NCBI RefSeq assembly: GCF_035627495.1
Contig: NZ_DASPLO010000137.1
Coordinates: forward strand, 1-60,993
DNA: 60,993 nucleotides
Direction: 5' to 3'
Source: Methylocaldum sp035627495
GTDB lineage: Bacteria; Pseudomonadota; Gammaproteobacteria; Methylococcales; Methylococcaceae
Shown: in pieces, positions 10,063 through 18,667 of the stretch
How the letters are laid out: each line of letters begins with the position of its first letter
How positions within the stretch are numbered: the first letter of the stretch is position 1
Notes under the pieces: generated by a model
Seen by the model: the letters and a program-made list of their open reading frames with translations, nothing else
Databases searched by the model: none
What the model was told of the DNA's origin: nothing
Translations under genes and position numbers: made by a program

Positions 10063-11103
10063 ATGCAAAGACTCACTCTGACCTGCCCCGACGACTGGCA
10101 TTTGCACCTCCGAGACGGCGCCGCCATGCGCGACGTGCTGCCGGACAGTGCGCGGGAATTCGCCCGGGCCGTCATCATGCCCAATCTCAAGCCGCCGGTT
10201 ACGACCGTGGCGGATGCCCTCGCCTATCGCCACCGCATACTGGCCACTTTATCCGCCGAACTTGAATTCGACCCGCTGATGACGCTCTATCTGACCGAGG
10301 GAACCTCGCCCGACGAGATTCGGCGGGTAGCCGAGGAGCCCAAGGTCGTCGCGCTGAAACTTTATCCCGCCGGCGCGACCACCCATTCCGAGGCGGGAGT
10401 TGCGACTCTGGAAAAGAGCTATCCGGTGCTCGACGCGATGGAACGGCATGGCGTGCCCCTGTTGGTCCATGGCGAAGTGACGGACTCCGAGATCGACATC
10501 TTCGACCGGGAAAAAGCCTTCATCGACAGACATCTGACAGCCCTTGCGGATCGTTTCCCAGCGCTCCGCATCGTTCTGGAACACGTCACCACACGGGACG
10601 GCGTTCAGTTTGTACGGGACAGCGGACCGAACATCGCGGCTACCATCACCGCCCATCATCTGCTTTATAATCGCAACGCGCTGCTGGCCGGAGGCGTACG
10701 TCCTCATTTTTACTGCTTGCCGGTACTGAAACGCGAAACTCATCGCCTGGCCCTGGTCGAGGCGGCAACACGCGGCAGCCCCAAGTTCTTCCTGGGAACC
10801 GACAGTGCGCCTCACGCGCGAAGCCAAAAAGAGTCGGCCTGCGGCTGCGCCGGCTGTTATACCGCCCATGCGGCGCTTGAACTTTATGCGATGGTTTTCG
10901 AGGCCGGCGGCGCACTGGATAAGCTGGAGGCCTTTGCCAGCTTCAACGGCCCCGACTTCTACCGTTTGCCGCGTAACCGCGGGAAAATCGTTCTCGAAAA
11001 AAGCGAGTGGACGGTTCCGGAAAACCTGGCGTTCGGCGACGACACCCTGGTGCCGATGAAGGCGGGCGAGGCCATTAGCTGGCGCGTCATCGACCGGTTG
11101 TGA
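10063..11103 (+). CDS. pyrC: Dihydroorotase (class II)
   Basis: This 346-residue zinc amidohydrolase catalyses the third step of pyrimidine synthesis, interconverting carbamoyl-aspartate and dihydroorotate. Visible ligands are H13 and H15 in DDWHLHLRDG, the lysine expected to be carbamylated (K99 in VVALKLYPAGATT), His in LLVHGEV and LEHVTT, and Asp in FLGTDSAPH. Length and motifs match E. coli PyrC (348). It is transcribed divergently from parC across a 140-bp gap and is probably monocistronic or followed by the transglycosylase gene 92 bp downstream. Confidence 0.96.
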   Translation: MQRLTLTCPDDWHLHLRDGAAMRDVLPDSAREFARAVIMPNLKPPVTTVADALAYRHRILATLSAELEFDPLMTLYLTEGTSPDEIRRVAEEPKVVALKLYPAGATTHSEAGVATLEKSYPVLDAMERHGVPLLVHGEVTDSEIDIFDREKAFIDRHLTALADRFPALRIVLEHVTTRDGVQFVRDSGPNIAATITAHHLLYNRNALLAGGVRPHFYCLPVLKRETHRLALVEAATRGSPKFFLGTDSAPHARSQKESACGCAGCYTAHAALELYAMVFEAGGALDKLEAFASFNGPDFYRLPRNRGKIVLEKSEWTVPENLAFGDDTLVPMKAGEAISWRVIDRL

Positions 11104-11195
11104 CCTTAGAGGAGAACGTCGCGCAGTCGGGCTACGCATTGCCGGCTCAAGACAGGCCAAGGATGGAATTTGGAACTCCCATCAATAGGTGATTC

Positions 11196-12449
11196 GTGTC
11201 CGGTCGCAAGCTGACCTCCAAAGAGAACTCTCCGATGCTCCCGGCTTCGCCCCCCGGTTCCTCCGTGACGGTGCCGCGCAATGCGCTCGACTCCGCTCAA
11301 GGTGAACGGTCACCGGAAACGCCTGCCTCACCCCCTACCGCAACGGCCACCCCCAAGAAAAGGCAAACCAAAAGCGCGGCCAAACCCAAAAAGAAGCGAA
11401 CGCGGGCCAAAAAAGGCGCAGCAAAAGCCGGGCGGCTGACGCCATGGCAATGGACCGCCGTTATCGGAACTGAAATCCTGGCTTTGGCGGCATCGGCCCT
11501 CATCGGAATCATCGCGGTGCTGGGACGCTCCGCGGGTTGGTTTGCCGGGACTGGCTTATGGTCCAATCTGCTTCCCTTCGCCGGCATGGTTCTCGCCGTT
11601 GGGATCACGAATGCCGTACTGTTGCGGCTATGGCTAGGCATGCGCGCCAAGCTGGTGCTCAAAGGCATGGTTCTGCCCGCCGTCTTGGCGGTTTTCGTCG
11701 CCATCGGGGCAGGCTGGTTCGCCGTCCAAGACGAGTTCGGCCGCGATCTCGGCAATCTCCGCACCCTGGTTGGCGGCATGCAGGAGGCCGAGCGGACTAC
11801 GATCGCGCATCAGGTGTTCGCAGCTTATCGGCGTTCCGATTTGACGCAGATGCAGCGCATGATCGAGCGCGCCCAAATCTATCTGCCGACGATCCACGAA
11901 GCCGCGAAAGCCTTTGATGTCGATCCTGAGATCATGGTTGGCGTCGGCGCAACGGAATCGTCGTTCTATCCGCGGGACAGCAAAGACGGCGGCCGTGGAC
12001 TTTTCCAAATCACCGCTCCGCCGAAGTCCGCCATCGGTGTTGTCAAGAAGCATCTGGATGCCGACAGCCTGGATATGCTCAACCAGCGCCACAATACGTT
12101 CGTGGCGGCGGCAACACTGCATAATTACCTGGCGGAGATGCGTGGGGACCTGTTCCTCGGTCTTCTCGCCTACAATATCGGGCCGGCCAACGGCGGTTTG
12201 CGTTCAATCATGACGCAATACGGCGCCCGCGATTTCGTGACGATTCAGCCTTATTTGCAAAACCTTCCCCGCGATTACCCGATCCGGGTTTTAACGGCCG
12301 CGCTGGCTTATCGGTTGTGGCACACCGAAGGACGGCTTCCGCGCTACGAGGAAGGCAGAAACGCCATGCACATCCAAAGCGTCGGCATACCGGGCTTGAA
12401 CCAAGTGTTTTCGCCGGAAAAACGCGCCGGCAAGGACAACGCGGCGTGA
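11196..12449 (+). CDS. Membrane-anchored lytic transglycosylase (SLT domain)
   Basis: The 417-residue protein begins with a disordered, very Lys/Arg-rich region (residues 50-80). About three hydrophobic helices follow (about 84-110, 121-147 and 152-177), and then a periplasmic C-terminal SLT domain from about residue 225. The catalytic glutamate is E254 in VGVGATESSFYP, followed by GGRGLFQIT and LLAYNIGPANGG, all typical of family 1 lytic transglycosylases that cut peptidoglycan glycan strands. The proposed start is a GTG with AGGTG just upstream; an ATG 13 codons later is an alternative. The three-helix anchor ahead of the SLT domain is unlike the usual Slt70 or MltC layouts. Confidence 0.82.
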   Translation: MSGRKLTSKENSPMLPASPPGSSVTVPRNALDSAQGERSPETPASPPTATATPKKRQTKSAAKPKKKRTRAKKGAAKAGRLTPWQWTAVIGTEILALAASALIGIIAVLGRSAGWFAGTGLWSNLLPFAGMVLAVGITNAVLLRLWLGMRAKLVLKGMVLPAVLAVFVAIGAGWFAVQDEFGRDLGNLRTLVGGMQEAERTTIAHQVFAAYRRSDLTQMQRMIERAQIYLPTIHEAAKAFDVDPEIMVGVGATESSFYPRDSKDGGRGLFQITAPPKSAIGVVKKHLDADSLDMLNQRHNTFVAAATLHNYLAEMRGDLFLGLLAYNIGPANGGLRSIMTQYGARDFVTIQPYLQNLPRDYPIRVLTAALAYRLWHTEGRLPRYEEGRNAMHIQSVGIPGLNQVFSPEKRAGKDNAA

Positions 12450-12503
12450 CGAATGCCGAACCGGGAAGTCGATCTTTTTCGCTCTAAGGCTGAATCCGCG
12501 AGC

Positions 12504-12821
12504 TCATTTGTGCAAGAGCTTTAGCCCCGTAATGCCCAGAACGATCAACAGGATGCACGCCACTCGCGCGAGGTCCCTGGGCTCGTTAAACAGCGCCATG
12601 CCGAGAATTGCCGTCCCCGCGGCGCCTATTCCCGTCCAAACGGCATAACCGGTACCTACCGGTATGGTTCTCAATGCCCAGGACAGAAAAACAAAACTGA
12701 TTATCATGCCGGCAGCCACCCATAAACTCGGCCACAAGCGCGTAAAACCCTCGGTGAATTTCAATCCCACCGCCCAGGCCACCTCAAATAGCCCGGCGAC
12801 GAATAAGTATGTCCAGCCCAT
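12504..12821 (-). CDS. sugE: SugE/Gdx-type small multidrug resistance transporter
   Basis: The 105-residue protein has four membrane helices. The essential glutamate is E13 (LFVAGLFEVAWAVGLKF). The motifs KFTEGFTRLWPS and IPVGTGYAVWTGIGA mark the Gdx/SugE branch of the SMR family, which exports guanidinium with proton exchange as a dual-topology dimer. The open frame extends 43 codons upstream, but the ATG at 12821 starts directly at MGWTYLFVAGL as in known members. The 129 bp upstream contain no guanidine riboswitch that I can recognise. The annotation is firm at family level. Confidence 0.9.
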   Translation of the reverse strand: MGWTYLFVAGLFEVAWAVGLKFTEGFTRLWPSLWVAAGMIISFVFLSWALRTIPVGTGYAVWTGIGAAGTAILGMALFNEPRDLARVACILLIVLGITGLKLLHK

Positions 12822-12950
12822 GATCGAAGGAATTTGACTAAAACGTAGCGAGAGAACAACTCGATTCGAATATGACGAGATTACTGGATTTCCCTGCTTG
12901 ATTTTCTTTCGATACTTGATTTTCAGTCTGTCTTTGTAGGTCTCGAACAA

Positions 12951-13460
12951 TTAGAACCCACAGGTGATCTTCAGCGATTCCATGCCCTCGAACAGGCCGA
13001 GTTTGCCGTTCCCAAGGTCCGGGATTCGTTCGCCGGCATTTAGCGTCGAAGAGTGGTCTCGAAAGTTCTCCTTCTCGTAAGTGACGACCCTGGCCTTGGA
13101 GCCGATAATCGCGCTGTCGAACCCTCCCCAGAAATCGCCCAAGGGGACTTTTATCGACGGCATTTCGATTGGGCCGACCAAGGTGATCCGGTCGCCTTCG
13201 AAGTTAACGCTGTCGTAAAAACGCACCCAACAACCATCGCCTAAACCATCGTTATCGAATTCAACCGGAACGAGTATCAATACCGGCGTACGCCGACGGG
13301 CACTCGTATTCCTAGTTTTTTCCGAGTTTTCGACCTTGCGCTTCGCGGAGGCTTCTTTGGTTTCCGTATTTTGCGCCAAAGCCAGATCGCTAGAACTTAG
13401 CAATACCGTCGCCGAGATCGAGCCAGCGAGAACGACCTTCATCAATTCCATCGATTTCAT
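12951..13460 (-). CDS. Secreted protein with a possible beta/gamma-crystallin-like domain
   Basis: The 169-residue product has a signal peptide (MKSMELMKVVLAGSISATVL.., cleavage likely after LALAQ) and a basic, low-complexity linker. A C-terminal domain from about residue 75 contains CWVRFYDSVNFEGDRITLVG and VVTYEKENFRDHS, which resemble the Y/FxxxxFxG Greek-key motifs of beta/gamma-crystallin-like proteins, ending ESLKITC. The ATG at 13460 is preceded by a perfect AGGAGG at 6 bp, so the longer 191-residue frame is rejected. Two cysteines in the domain could pair. The function is unknown, and crystallin-type calcium binding would be a guess. Confidence 0.6.
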   Translation of the reverse strand: MKSMELMKVVLAGSISATVLLSSSDLALAQNTETKEASAKRKVENSEKTRNTSARRRTPVLILVPVEFDNDGLGDGCWVRFYDSVNFEGDRITLVGPIEMPSIKVPLGDFWGGFDSAIIGSKARVVTYEKENFRDHSSTLNAGERIPDLGNGKLGLFEGMESLKITCGF

Positions 13461-14212
13461 GAGACACCTCCTATGCCCGAGAGACCAAGGTCTATTCGAG
13501 CCCTTTAATTGAACGACTCGGAACACTTGTTGTTGTTCCCGGCATGCACGATCAGGCTCGGAAGAGCGAAATAACCGATTGTTCGTCGACTGTGGTTCGG
13601 TTGTTTGAAAGCTGCTTGATGAGCAAGGCTGTTAAAGTACGGAGACTTACGTATGTTTAATTGGGAAACGGTGAGCTTAAATAGAGCCACCTAAGGTTAT
13701 CTTGGGTCCGGAACACGGACACTCCGGTAGGACGACATTGTGGCGAATGGAATTAAGGATGTCGCCTCGGAACAGGACGTTCCCAAACGCAACTAGGATG
13801 TTGCGTATGGAGTTGGAACGTTCCAATGGATTCGGGACGCTCCTTATCTCGGGCCAGGATGCTCGACACGGAAATGGAATACTCCGCATGTAACTGGACT
13901 GATCCGAATTTCGCTGGGATGTACAATTGGGAACAGGGAAGTTCCGTTTTTCTTCTTCCCTTCGTTTTATACGCTCGCGCATCCCGCTACACGGCAAACA
14001 AAGCCGCCGAATGCCGTTCCCGTGAATGGCCATCTCGTTTCGTCGATCTCGCGCACTCGTTATCCCCATCGGCTAAAGGTTGCCAATGACGTGTTCCGAC
14101 ACGCCGATCCTGCCGGTCGAAAGCCTTCGTGGACTTTTAGAGCTTTGAGTTTTCCGCAACACATCCTGTGCAAAATATCCTTGGTCGTTCATCAGTCAAA
14201 GGAGTCAATCGC
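13461..14212. other. Long intergenic region upstream of two divergent genes
   Basis: This stretch separates the crystallin-like gene from the BON lipoprotein gene and must carry the promoters of both. AGGAGG at 13467-13472 (read on the minus strand) and AAAGGAG at 14198-14204 are the two ribosome sites. Its middle is occupied by the periodic array described separately. No convincing gene was found in the flanks; the open frames there lack ribosome sites and protein character. Confidence 0.6.
13717..13945. repeat. Degenerate array with about 20-bp periodicity
   Basis: A core related to GGACGTTCC or GGATGTTGC recurs at 13757, 13775, 13796, 13816, 13835, 13857, 13876, 13896, 13916 and 13936, that is every 18-22 bp, with weaker copies at 13717 and 13730. 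Several cores are themselves palindromic, for example GGAACGTTCC at 13815-13824. A second GGA often falls halfway between cores, giving an approximate 10-bp phase. Because the period is not a multiple of three and no frame has a ribosome site, it is probably non-coding DNA: a protein-binding array or a decayed tandem repeat. Confidence 0.65.
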
Positions 14213-14518
14213 ATGATGAGAAGAAGACAATTTCTTGCCTTGGCCGCAGCCGTCACGATAGTTGGCTGCGCCGGTTCGAAAACCCGTGAAAGCACCGGCG
14301 AATATCTCGACGACGCGTCTATCACCACAAAGGTAAAAACCGCTCTACTGCGTGACGAAGTCGTCAAAGGGCTCGACATCCAGGTCGAAACCTTCAAAGG
14401 CACGGTGCAACTGAGCGGATTCGCCAATACGGCCGGGGAAAAACAGCGTGCCGAGGCGGTTGCCCAAGATGTCGCCGGCGTAAGAGCTGTCAAAAACGAC
14501 ATCCGCGTGAAGAAATAA
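14213..14518 (+). CDS. BON-domain lipoprotein
   Basis: The 101-residue protein has a lipoprotein signal (RRRQFLALAAAVTIVGCAG, lipidated Cys19) and one BON domain (residues about 30-100: DDASITTKVKTALL and GTVQLSGFANT). It resembles OsmY/DolP-type proteins that bind phospholipid and sit at the envelope. AAAGGAG lies 8 bp before the ATG at 14213, so the ORF's upstream 15 codons are rejected; a second ATG follows immediately. It stands alone between a long intergenic region and a convergent gene. Confidence 0.85.
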   Translation: MMRRRQFLALAAAVTIVGCAGSKTRESTGEYLDDASITTKVKTALLRDEVVKGLDIQVETFKGTVQLSGFANTAGEKQRAEAVAQDVAGVRAVKNDIRVKK

Positions 14519-14587
14519 CGGCCGCTAGCTTAACAACCGACAGATCGATCTATATTCCTGCGTAGTAGTCGTGACGCTAATCCGGTG

Positions 14588-15430
14588 TTAGATCTGCCGG
14601 GATAGCTCATCGGCTTTATCAGTCATACGCATCCAACCATCCGGTCGATGCTCGAAATATTCCGCGGCAGACGGAACGAATCGTGCATTTTCGGATTGCC
14701 AGGTGTAGCGTTCCAAACCAACCTTCGGATGATCGATGCGGAGCACGTTAAAAGCGTTATTTTCCTTGCGTCTACGCACAGAAAGCGCAGTTCCGGCACT
14801 AATCACGAGCGCCTTGTACCCGGCGATTCGGTAGCGCTCGCCGGTATGCCCGGAATGACTGACATGCAGATGACCAGCTAAAAACATATCGATGCCGCAA
14901 CTCGCGAGTGCTTCCATGGCGATGCGGGCCCGGCCGACCAAACTCCCCTCGCGGTAGCCTTCAGGCAAATCGAAAGGATGATGGGTAACCACGATTTTGG
15001 TTACCGCGTCGGAATAATCGCGCAAGCGTTCTCGAATACAGCCGAGTTGCCTTTGATTGACCCGGCCATTCTTGATGGTCAGCGAGCGCGCCGTATTAAC
15101 GCCGACCACGGCTATTTGGTCATCGCCATAGAATGGTTCGACGTTCTCGCTGATGTAGCGGCGGTATTTCACGAGCGGGAGAAAAAAACGCGCCAGCGGA
15201 TTGTAGAGCGGTACGTCGTGGTTACCGGGCACTACGATCTGCGGCTTTGGCAGAGCATCGAGAAATCGGCGCGCCTCGATAAATTGGGCTGTTCGCGCCC
15301 GTTGGGTTAGATCACCCGAGACCGCCACCAGATCGGGCCGTACTTCCCAAACAGCCTCGATCAGCGGATCGACAAGGGAATGATCGACGCGACCGAAATG
15401 AAGGTCCGAGAGATGGACAATGAGGCGCAT
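14588..15430 (-). CDS. Metallophosphoesterase, CpdA-like
   Basis: The 280-residue calcineurin-like phosphoesterase carries the full dinuclear metal motif set in order: LSDLHFG, VSGDLTQ, VPGNHDVP, THHPFD and LAGHLHVSHSG. This arrangement is that of class III cyclic-nucleotide phosphodiesterases and related phospholipid or nucleotide phosphatases. No signal peptide is present, so it is cytoplasmic. It lies 55 bp downstream of the diacylglycerol-kinase-like gene on the same strand, and the two may form an operon. The exact substrate cannot be told from sequence. Confidence 0.85.
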   Translation of the reverse strand: MRLIVHLSDLHFGRVDHSLVDPLIEAVWEVRPDLVAVSGDLTQRARTAQFIEARRFLDALPKPQIVVPGNHDVPLYNPLARFFLPLVKYRRYISENVEPFYGDDQIAVVGVNTARSLTIKNGRVNQRQLGCIRERLRDYSDAVTKIVVTHHPFDLPEGYREGSLVGRARIAMEALASCGIDMFLAGHLHVSHSGHTGERYRIAGYKALVISAGTALSVRRRKENNAFNVLRIDHPKVGLERYTWQSENARFVPSAAEYFEHRPDGWMRMTDKADELSRQI

Positions 15431-15485
15431 GCGCGGTGTCTTCAGACGAAATTAGCTGCGACTCGACTACGAATCGCGATCGAAT

Positions 15486-16415
15486 TTAGCGTGCAACGGG
15501 GCCTCCGACGAGATCCATGCCCTTATTCGGCACCATCACCCGCAGGGCTCCCGGCCGAATACGATAATGTAGCGGCGTCTGCATGATCGCAACCTCGCCG
15601 TCCGTTGCGACACGAAGCTGGCTATGCTTGGTGTCGATAATGATCTCCCTGGTCCGCAGCATGTCGAAGTCCTTGTCTTTGCGTAAACTCCCCAAAAACG
15701 CTCGGAGACCGAATCTTAAAAGGCCGAGCCGGCCAATTTCTCGGGTGGTATACAGCCACAGCCAGCCCGAATCTAGCTTCGTTCGAGCTCCGATATTGAA
15801 TCCTTCGATCTGGTAACTATTGTTCCCGACGAAAATGAAAGGCGTGTGCCGCACGAGTTCCTGGTCATCGACGCGCAATCGGGCTTTCAGGAATGAATAC
15901 CGCCGCAAAACGGCGACCGATGCCCAAACAAATGCCGGCCACTTGCCGTATTCAAGGCGCTCCTGCAAATCCTCGCGGTTATGGACGATGCTGGGATACA
16001 GCCCCAGACTGGAATTGTTGACGAAAATCCTGCCGTTAACTTCCCCGACATCGATTTGGGATACCGTGCCGTCGATAAGAACTTGCGCGGCTTGCTCCAA
16101 GTCGAGAGGAATTCCGATATCCTTAGCGAAATGGTTAAGCGTGCCGAGCGGCAGTACGCCCAGAGTCCTGCCGGTTTCGGCGAGCACGGAAGCAACGGCA
16201 TTGATCGTTCCATCCCCACCCCCCGCTACGATCGGATCGGCATTTTCAGCCAAGGCTCGCCGCGCCAGACCGGCAACCTCATCGCCGCTGTTCGCCACAA
16301 CTATGTGCGTATCTAGGTTGCGTGAGCCAAAAAATTCCCCAAGCCGCCTTTCCAATCCTTCCTTTTCGTTGCCACCCGCGGAAGTGCTAACGATAATCGC
16401 TAGATGGGAGGCCAT
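15486..16415 (-). CDS. Diacylglycerol/lipid kinase family protein
   Basis: The 309-residue protein has the DAGK catalytic fold: an N-terminal Rossmann-like half with the nucleotide-binding GGGDGT (residues 65-70) followed by VLPLGTLNHFAKDIGIP, and a C-terminal beta-sandwich half with FVGNNSYQIEG. It belongs to the YegS/DgkB/LCB5 group of soluble lipid kinases that phosphorylate diacylglycerol, phosphatidylglycerol or related lipids. Which lipid is used here is unknown. It sits immediately upstream of a phosphoesterase gene on the same strand, which might act on a related product, but that link is speculative. Confidence 0.85.
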   Translation of the reverse strand: MASHLAIIVSTSAGGNEKEGLERRLGEFFGSRNLDTHIVVANSGDEVAGLARRALAENADPIVAGGGDGTINAVASVLAETGRTLGVLPLGTLNHFAKDIGIPLDLEQAAQVLIDGTVSQIDVGEVNGRIFVNNSSLGLYPSIVHNREDLQERLEYGKWPAFVWASVAVLRRYSFLKARLRVDDQELVRHTPFIFVGNNSYQIEGFNIGARTKLDSGWLWLYTTREIGRLGLLRFGLRAFLGSLRKDKDFDMLRTREIIIDTKHSQLRVATDGEVAIMQTPLHYRIRPGALRVMVPNKGMDLVGGPVAR

Positions 16416-16570
16416 ACAGTGGACCGCTCCGTTGACAGGTTTCTCCCTTTAGAACTCGGCCGAACTCCTGAGTGTGCACTCGTTAAGACCTTAAAGTCAT
16501 CGCGGAAGTTTTCCGGAGATCCGCGTTGCGATGATCGATTGGAAAGCATCCAAGGTTTACCCGAACCGAT

Positions 16571-16927
16571 TCACTCTTCCTCTTCCAATCCTGGTTCGCC
16601 TGTTTCGTCGAAGTTCTGATTCCAGCTGTCTTTCGGATTCTTGACGCCTTCCGAGGCGACCTCCCAACTTTCGGGCATGGATGTTTCCGAATAGTCGAGA
16701 TCATCGGGCTCGACGCGATCGACCGGTGCGGTTTGATCCTCGGGCGTCTCGATGGGCTCAATCGGTAATTGATACCAGGTATAGAAATCCAACTCGTCGA
16801 TATCACCGTCGTAATATTGGATTTCCACCAGCTTTGCATCGTCATCCACAGCAACGACCTTAAATTTCTCCCCTTTGTCGTAGTGTTTGTACCACATGTC
16901 TACGATAGGGTCTGAATCCGTAGCCAT
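16571..16927 (-). CDS. Small acidic protein of unknown function
   Basis: The 118-residue protein is highly acidic and has no signal peptide or membrane segment. The N-terminal 60 residues look folded, with alternating strands (DMWYKHYDKGEKFKVVAVDD, then VEIQYYDGDIDELDFYTWYQ) that suggest a small beta-barrel. The C-terminal half is a charged, probably disordered tail ending in LEEEE. AGGAGAG just before the ATG supports the start. It resembles conserved hypothetical proteins of gammaproteobacteria, but I cannot assign a function. It lies between the lipid kinase and the Ycf45-like gene on the same strand. Confidence 0.75.
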   Translation of the reverse strand: MATDSDPIVDMWYKHYDKGEKFKVVAVDDDAKLVEIQYYDGDIDELDFYTWYQLPIEPIETPEDQTAPVDRVEPDDLDYSETSMPESWEVASEGVKNPKDSWNQNFDETGEPGLEEEE

Positions 16928-16974
16928 TCTTCTCTCCTGAGTTTTACCAACCCGAGGTGATTTCGCTAAAGGTA

Positions 16975-18513
16975 TTACACGGGATAGATCACCAAATGAC
17001 GGTGTGGTTCAAGGCCTATGCTTTCGGCGACTAAACCATGGCGGGTAACGATGCGATGTTGCATTTGGCGTAAGGCGGCGGAACGGGGCGCGAGTTCCGC
17101 CACAACGCCTTCGGCTTTTACCTGCCGCACGGCGCGCTCCGTCTCGCGCACCATATCCCCGACTTCATCCTGATTGTCGCCGGGTGCGATATTGAACAAC
17201 CCGCGCAGGAGCTGTCGGATCTGGGCCGTAGAGTTCTTCTTGACGGCATGGACGGGTACGCGAGCGGCCTGGACGATGCGTTGCAGGCTTGGATCATCTT
17301 CCCGAGCCCGCAAACTGATAACCAGATCGGCCTGATCCGGGTACTTCACGGTACGCGCATCCAAGTGGAGGTCCCGAATCACGCGCTCAACGGAATCGCG
17401 GCTGAGTGCATAGGCATAGATACGAACCGGCCGTTGGTCGGAACGAACCAGTAAAGCCTGATGTGGTCTTTCCCTTGCCGAGTCGGATTCGGTGGCCAGT
17501 GCCGGTGCCGCAGTGTCGGTAGAGCCGCGACGGTGCACGCCTTTGGGCTGTATCCCGCTTAGAATGGCATCGACCGCCTGCGCCGTATCCGAGTGCACGA
17601 CTACCTCGTCCCTGGCGACAATTTCCACGACGACATCGAAAGTAGGCGGCGCCTTCCGTTCGCTAACGGTTTTTTGCGTACCCCGGAGTCGGGCCTCTTC
17701 ATCGCTTAGAGTGACCGTTTGCACGCCGCCGACCAAATCGGACAGCGTGGGATTCAGAACCAAATTTTCCAGGATGTTGCCGTGGGCCGTTCCTATCAGC
17801 TGAACGCCACGCTCGGCAATAGTGCGCGCGGCCATCGCCTCCGTGGCCGTGCCGATTTCATCGATGATGATCACTTCGGGCATATGGTTTTCCACCGCCT
17901 CGATCATCACCGCATGCTGTCGATCCGGATGCGGCACCATCATTCGCCGGGCACTGCCGATCGCAGGGTGAGGTATATCGCCATCGCCGGCGATCTCGTT
18001 GGACGTGTCGATCACGACGACGCGCTTGCCGAAATCGTCCGCCAGCACGCGCGCCACCTCCCTCAATTTTGTCGTCTTTCCTACGCCGGGCCGGCCGAGC
18101 AACAATAGACTTTTGCCGCTTTCCACCAGATCGCGAATCAGATCGATGGTTCCGAATACCGCACGCCCCACGCGTAGGGTCAACCCGATGATCTCGCCCC
18201 GCCGATTAAGAATGGCCGAGATACGATGCAAGGTTCCCTCGATACCCGCACGGTTATCCGCGCCGAATTCGCCTACCGCGCTGACCACGGCATTGAGGTC
18301 CTCGCGGGCAACCGGCTGATTCGATAAATTTAGAGCCGCATGGGAGTAGCGAGCCTGTGGCGACCGTCCCAGATCCAGGATGATTTCCAACAACTCCTCG
18401 TGGCTTTGCGGAGCGAGAGAGTTCTGGAGCTCCTGTGGCAGGAGCTTTGTGAGTAGATGAAGGTCATCGAGGTGAGTCTTGGCGATCACGTCCTTATATA
18501 CGGATCTTTTCAA
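16975..18513 (-). CDS. AAA ATPase with R3H domain, Ycf45/SpoIIIAA-like
   Basis: The 512-residue protein has an ATPase domain (about residues 90-310). Walker A is LLLLGRPGVGKTTKLREVAR, Walker B is VIIIDEIGT, and downstream GTAHGNILENLVLNPTLSDL is characteristic of the SpoIIIAA/Ycf45 family. The C-terminus is an R3H single-stranded nucleic acid-binding motif (RQMQHRIVTRHGLVAESIGL then EPHRHLVIYP). Such proteins occur in plastids, cyanobacteria and many bacteria, with poorly known roles in nucleic acid handling. The start is a TTG without a clear ribosome site; a GTG eight codons later is an alternative. Confidence 0.85.
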   Translation of the reverse strand: MKRSVYKDVIAKTHLDDLHLLTKLLPQELQNSLAPQSHEELLEIILDLGRSPQARYSHAALNLSNQPVAREDLNAVVSAVGEFGADNRAGIEGTLHRISAILNRRGEIIGLTLRVGRAVFGTIDLIRDLVESGKSLLLLGRPGVGKTTKLREVARVLADDFGKRVVVIDTSNEIAGDGDIPHPAIGSARRMMVPHPDRQHAVMIEAVENHMPEVIIIDEIGTATEAMAARTIAERGVQLIGTAHGNILENLVLNPTLSDLVGGVQTVTLSDEEARLRGTQKTVSERKAPPTFDVVVEIVARDEVVVHSDTAQAVDAILSGIQPKGVHRRGSTDTAAPALATESDSARERPHQALLVRSDQRPVRIYAYALSRDSVERVIRDLHLDARTVKYPDQADLVISLRAREDDPSLQRIVQAARVPVHAVKKNSTAQIRQLLRGLFNIAPGDNQDEVGDMVRETERAVRQVKAEGVVAELAPRSAALRQMQHRIVTRHGLVAESIGLEPHRHLVIYPV

Positions 18514-18667
18514 GCATTGTCCGACGGCTGTTTTGCGTCGTCATAATGACCTTCACGAGCGATTCCGCGGCTGAAAAAGCCTCCCGAGGCCCAGCTCTAA
18601 ATCGGTAATCAGAGAATATCTTCCATCGACCATGACATTCACGCGTCCGGTCGAGAGCTAACCTATA

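Noticed and set aside
12822..12960. Possible guanidine riboswitch upstream of the SugE-type gene
   Set aside because: I could not find the paired ACGR-loop hairpins of the guanidine-II class or the conserved elements of the other classes.
13677..14069. A 130-residue open frame on the minus strand through the periodic array
   Set aside because: The roughly 20-bp period is out of phase with codons, there is no ribosome site, and the translation has no protein-like character.
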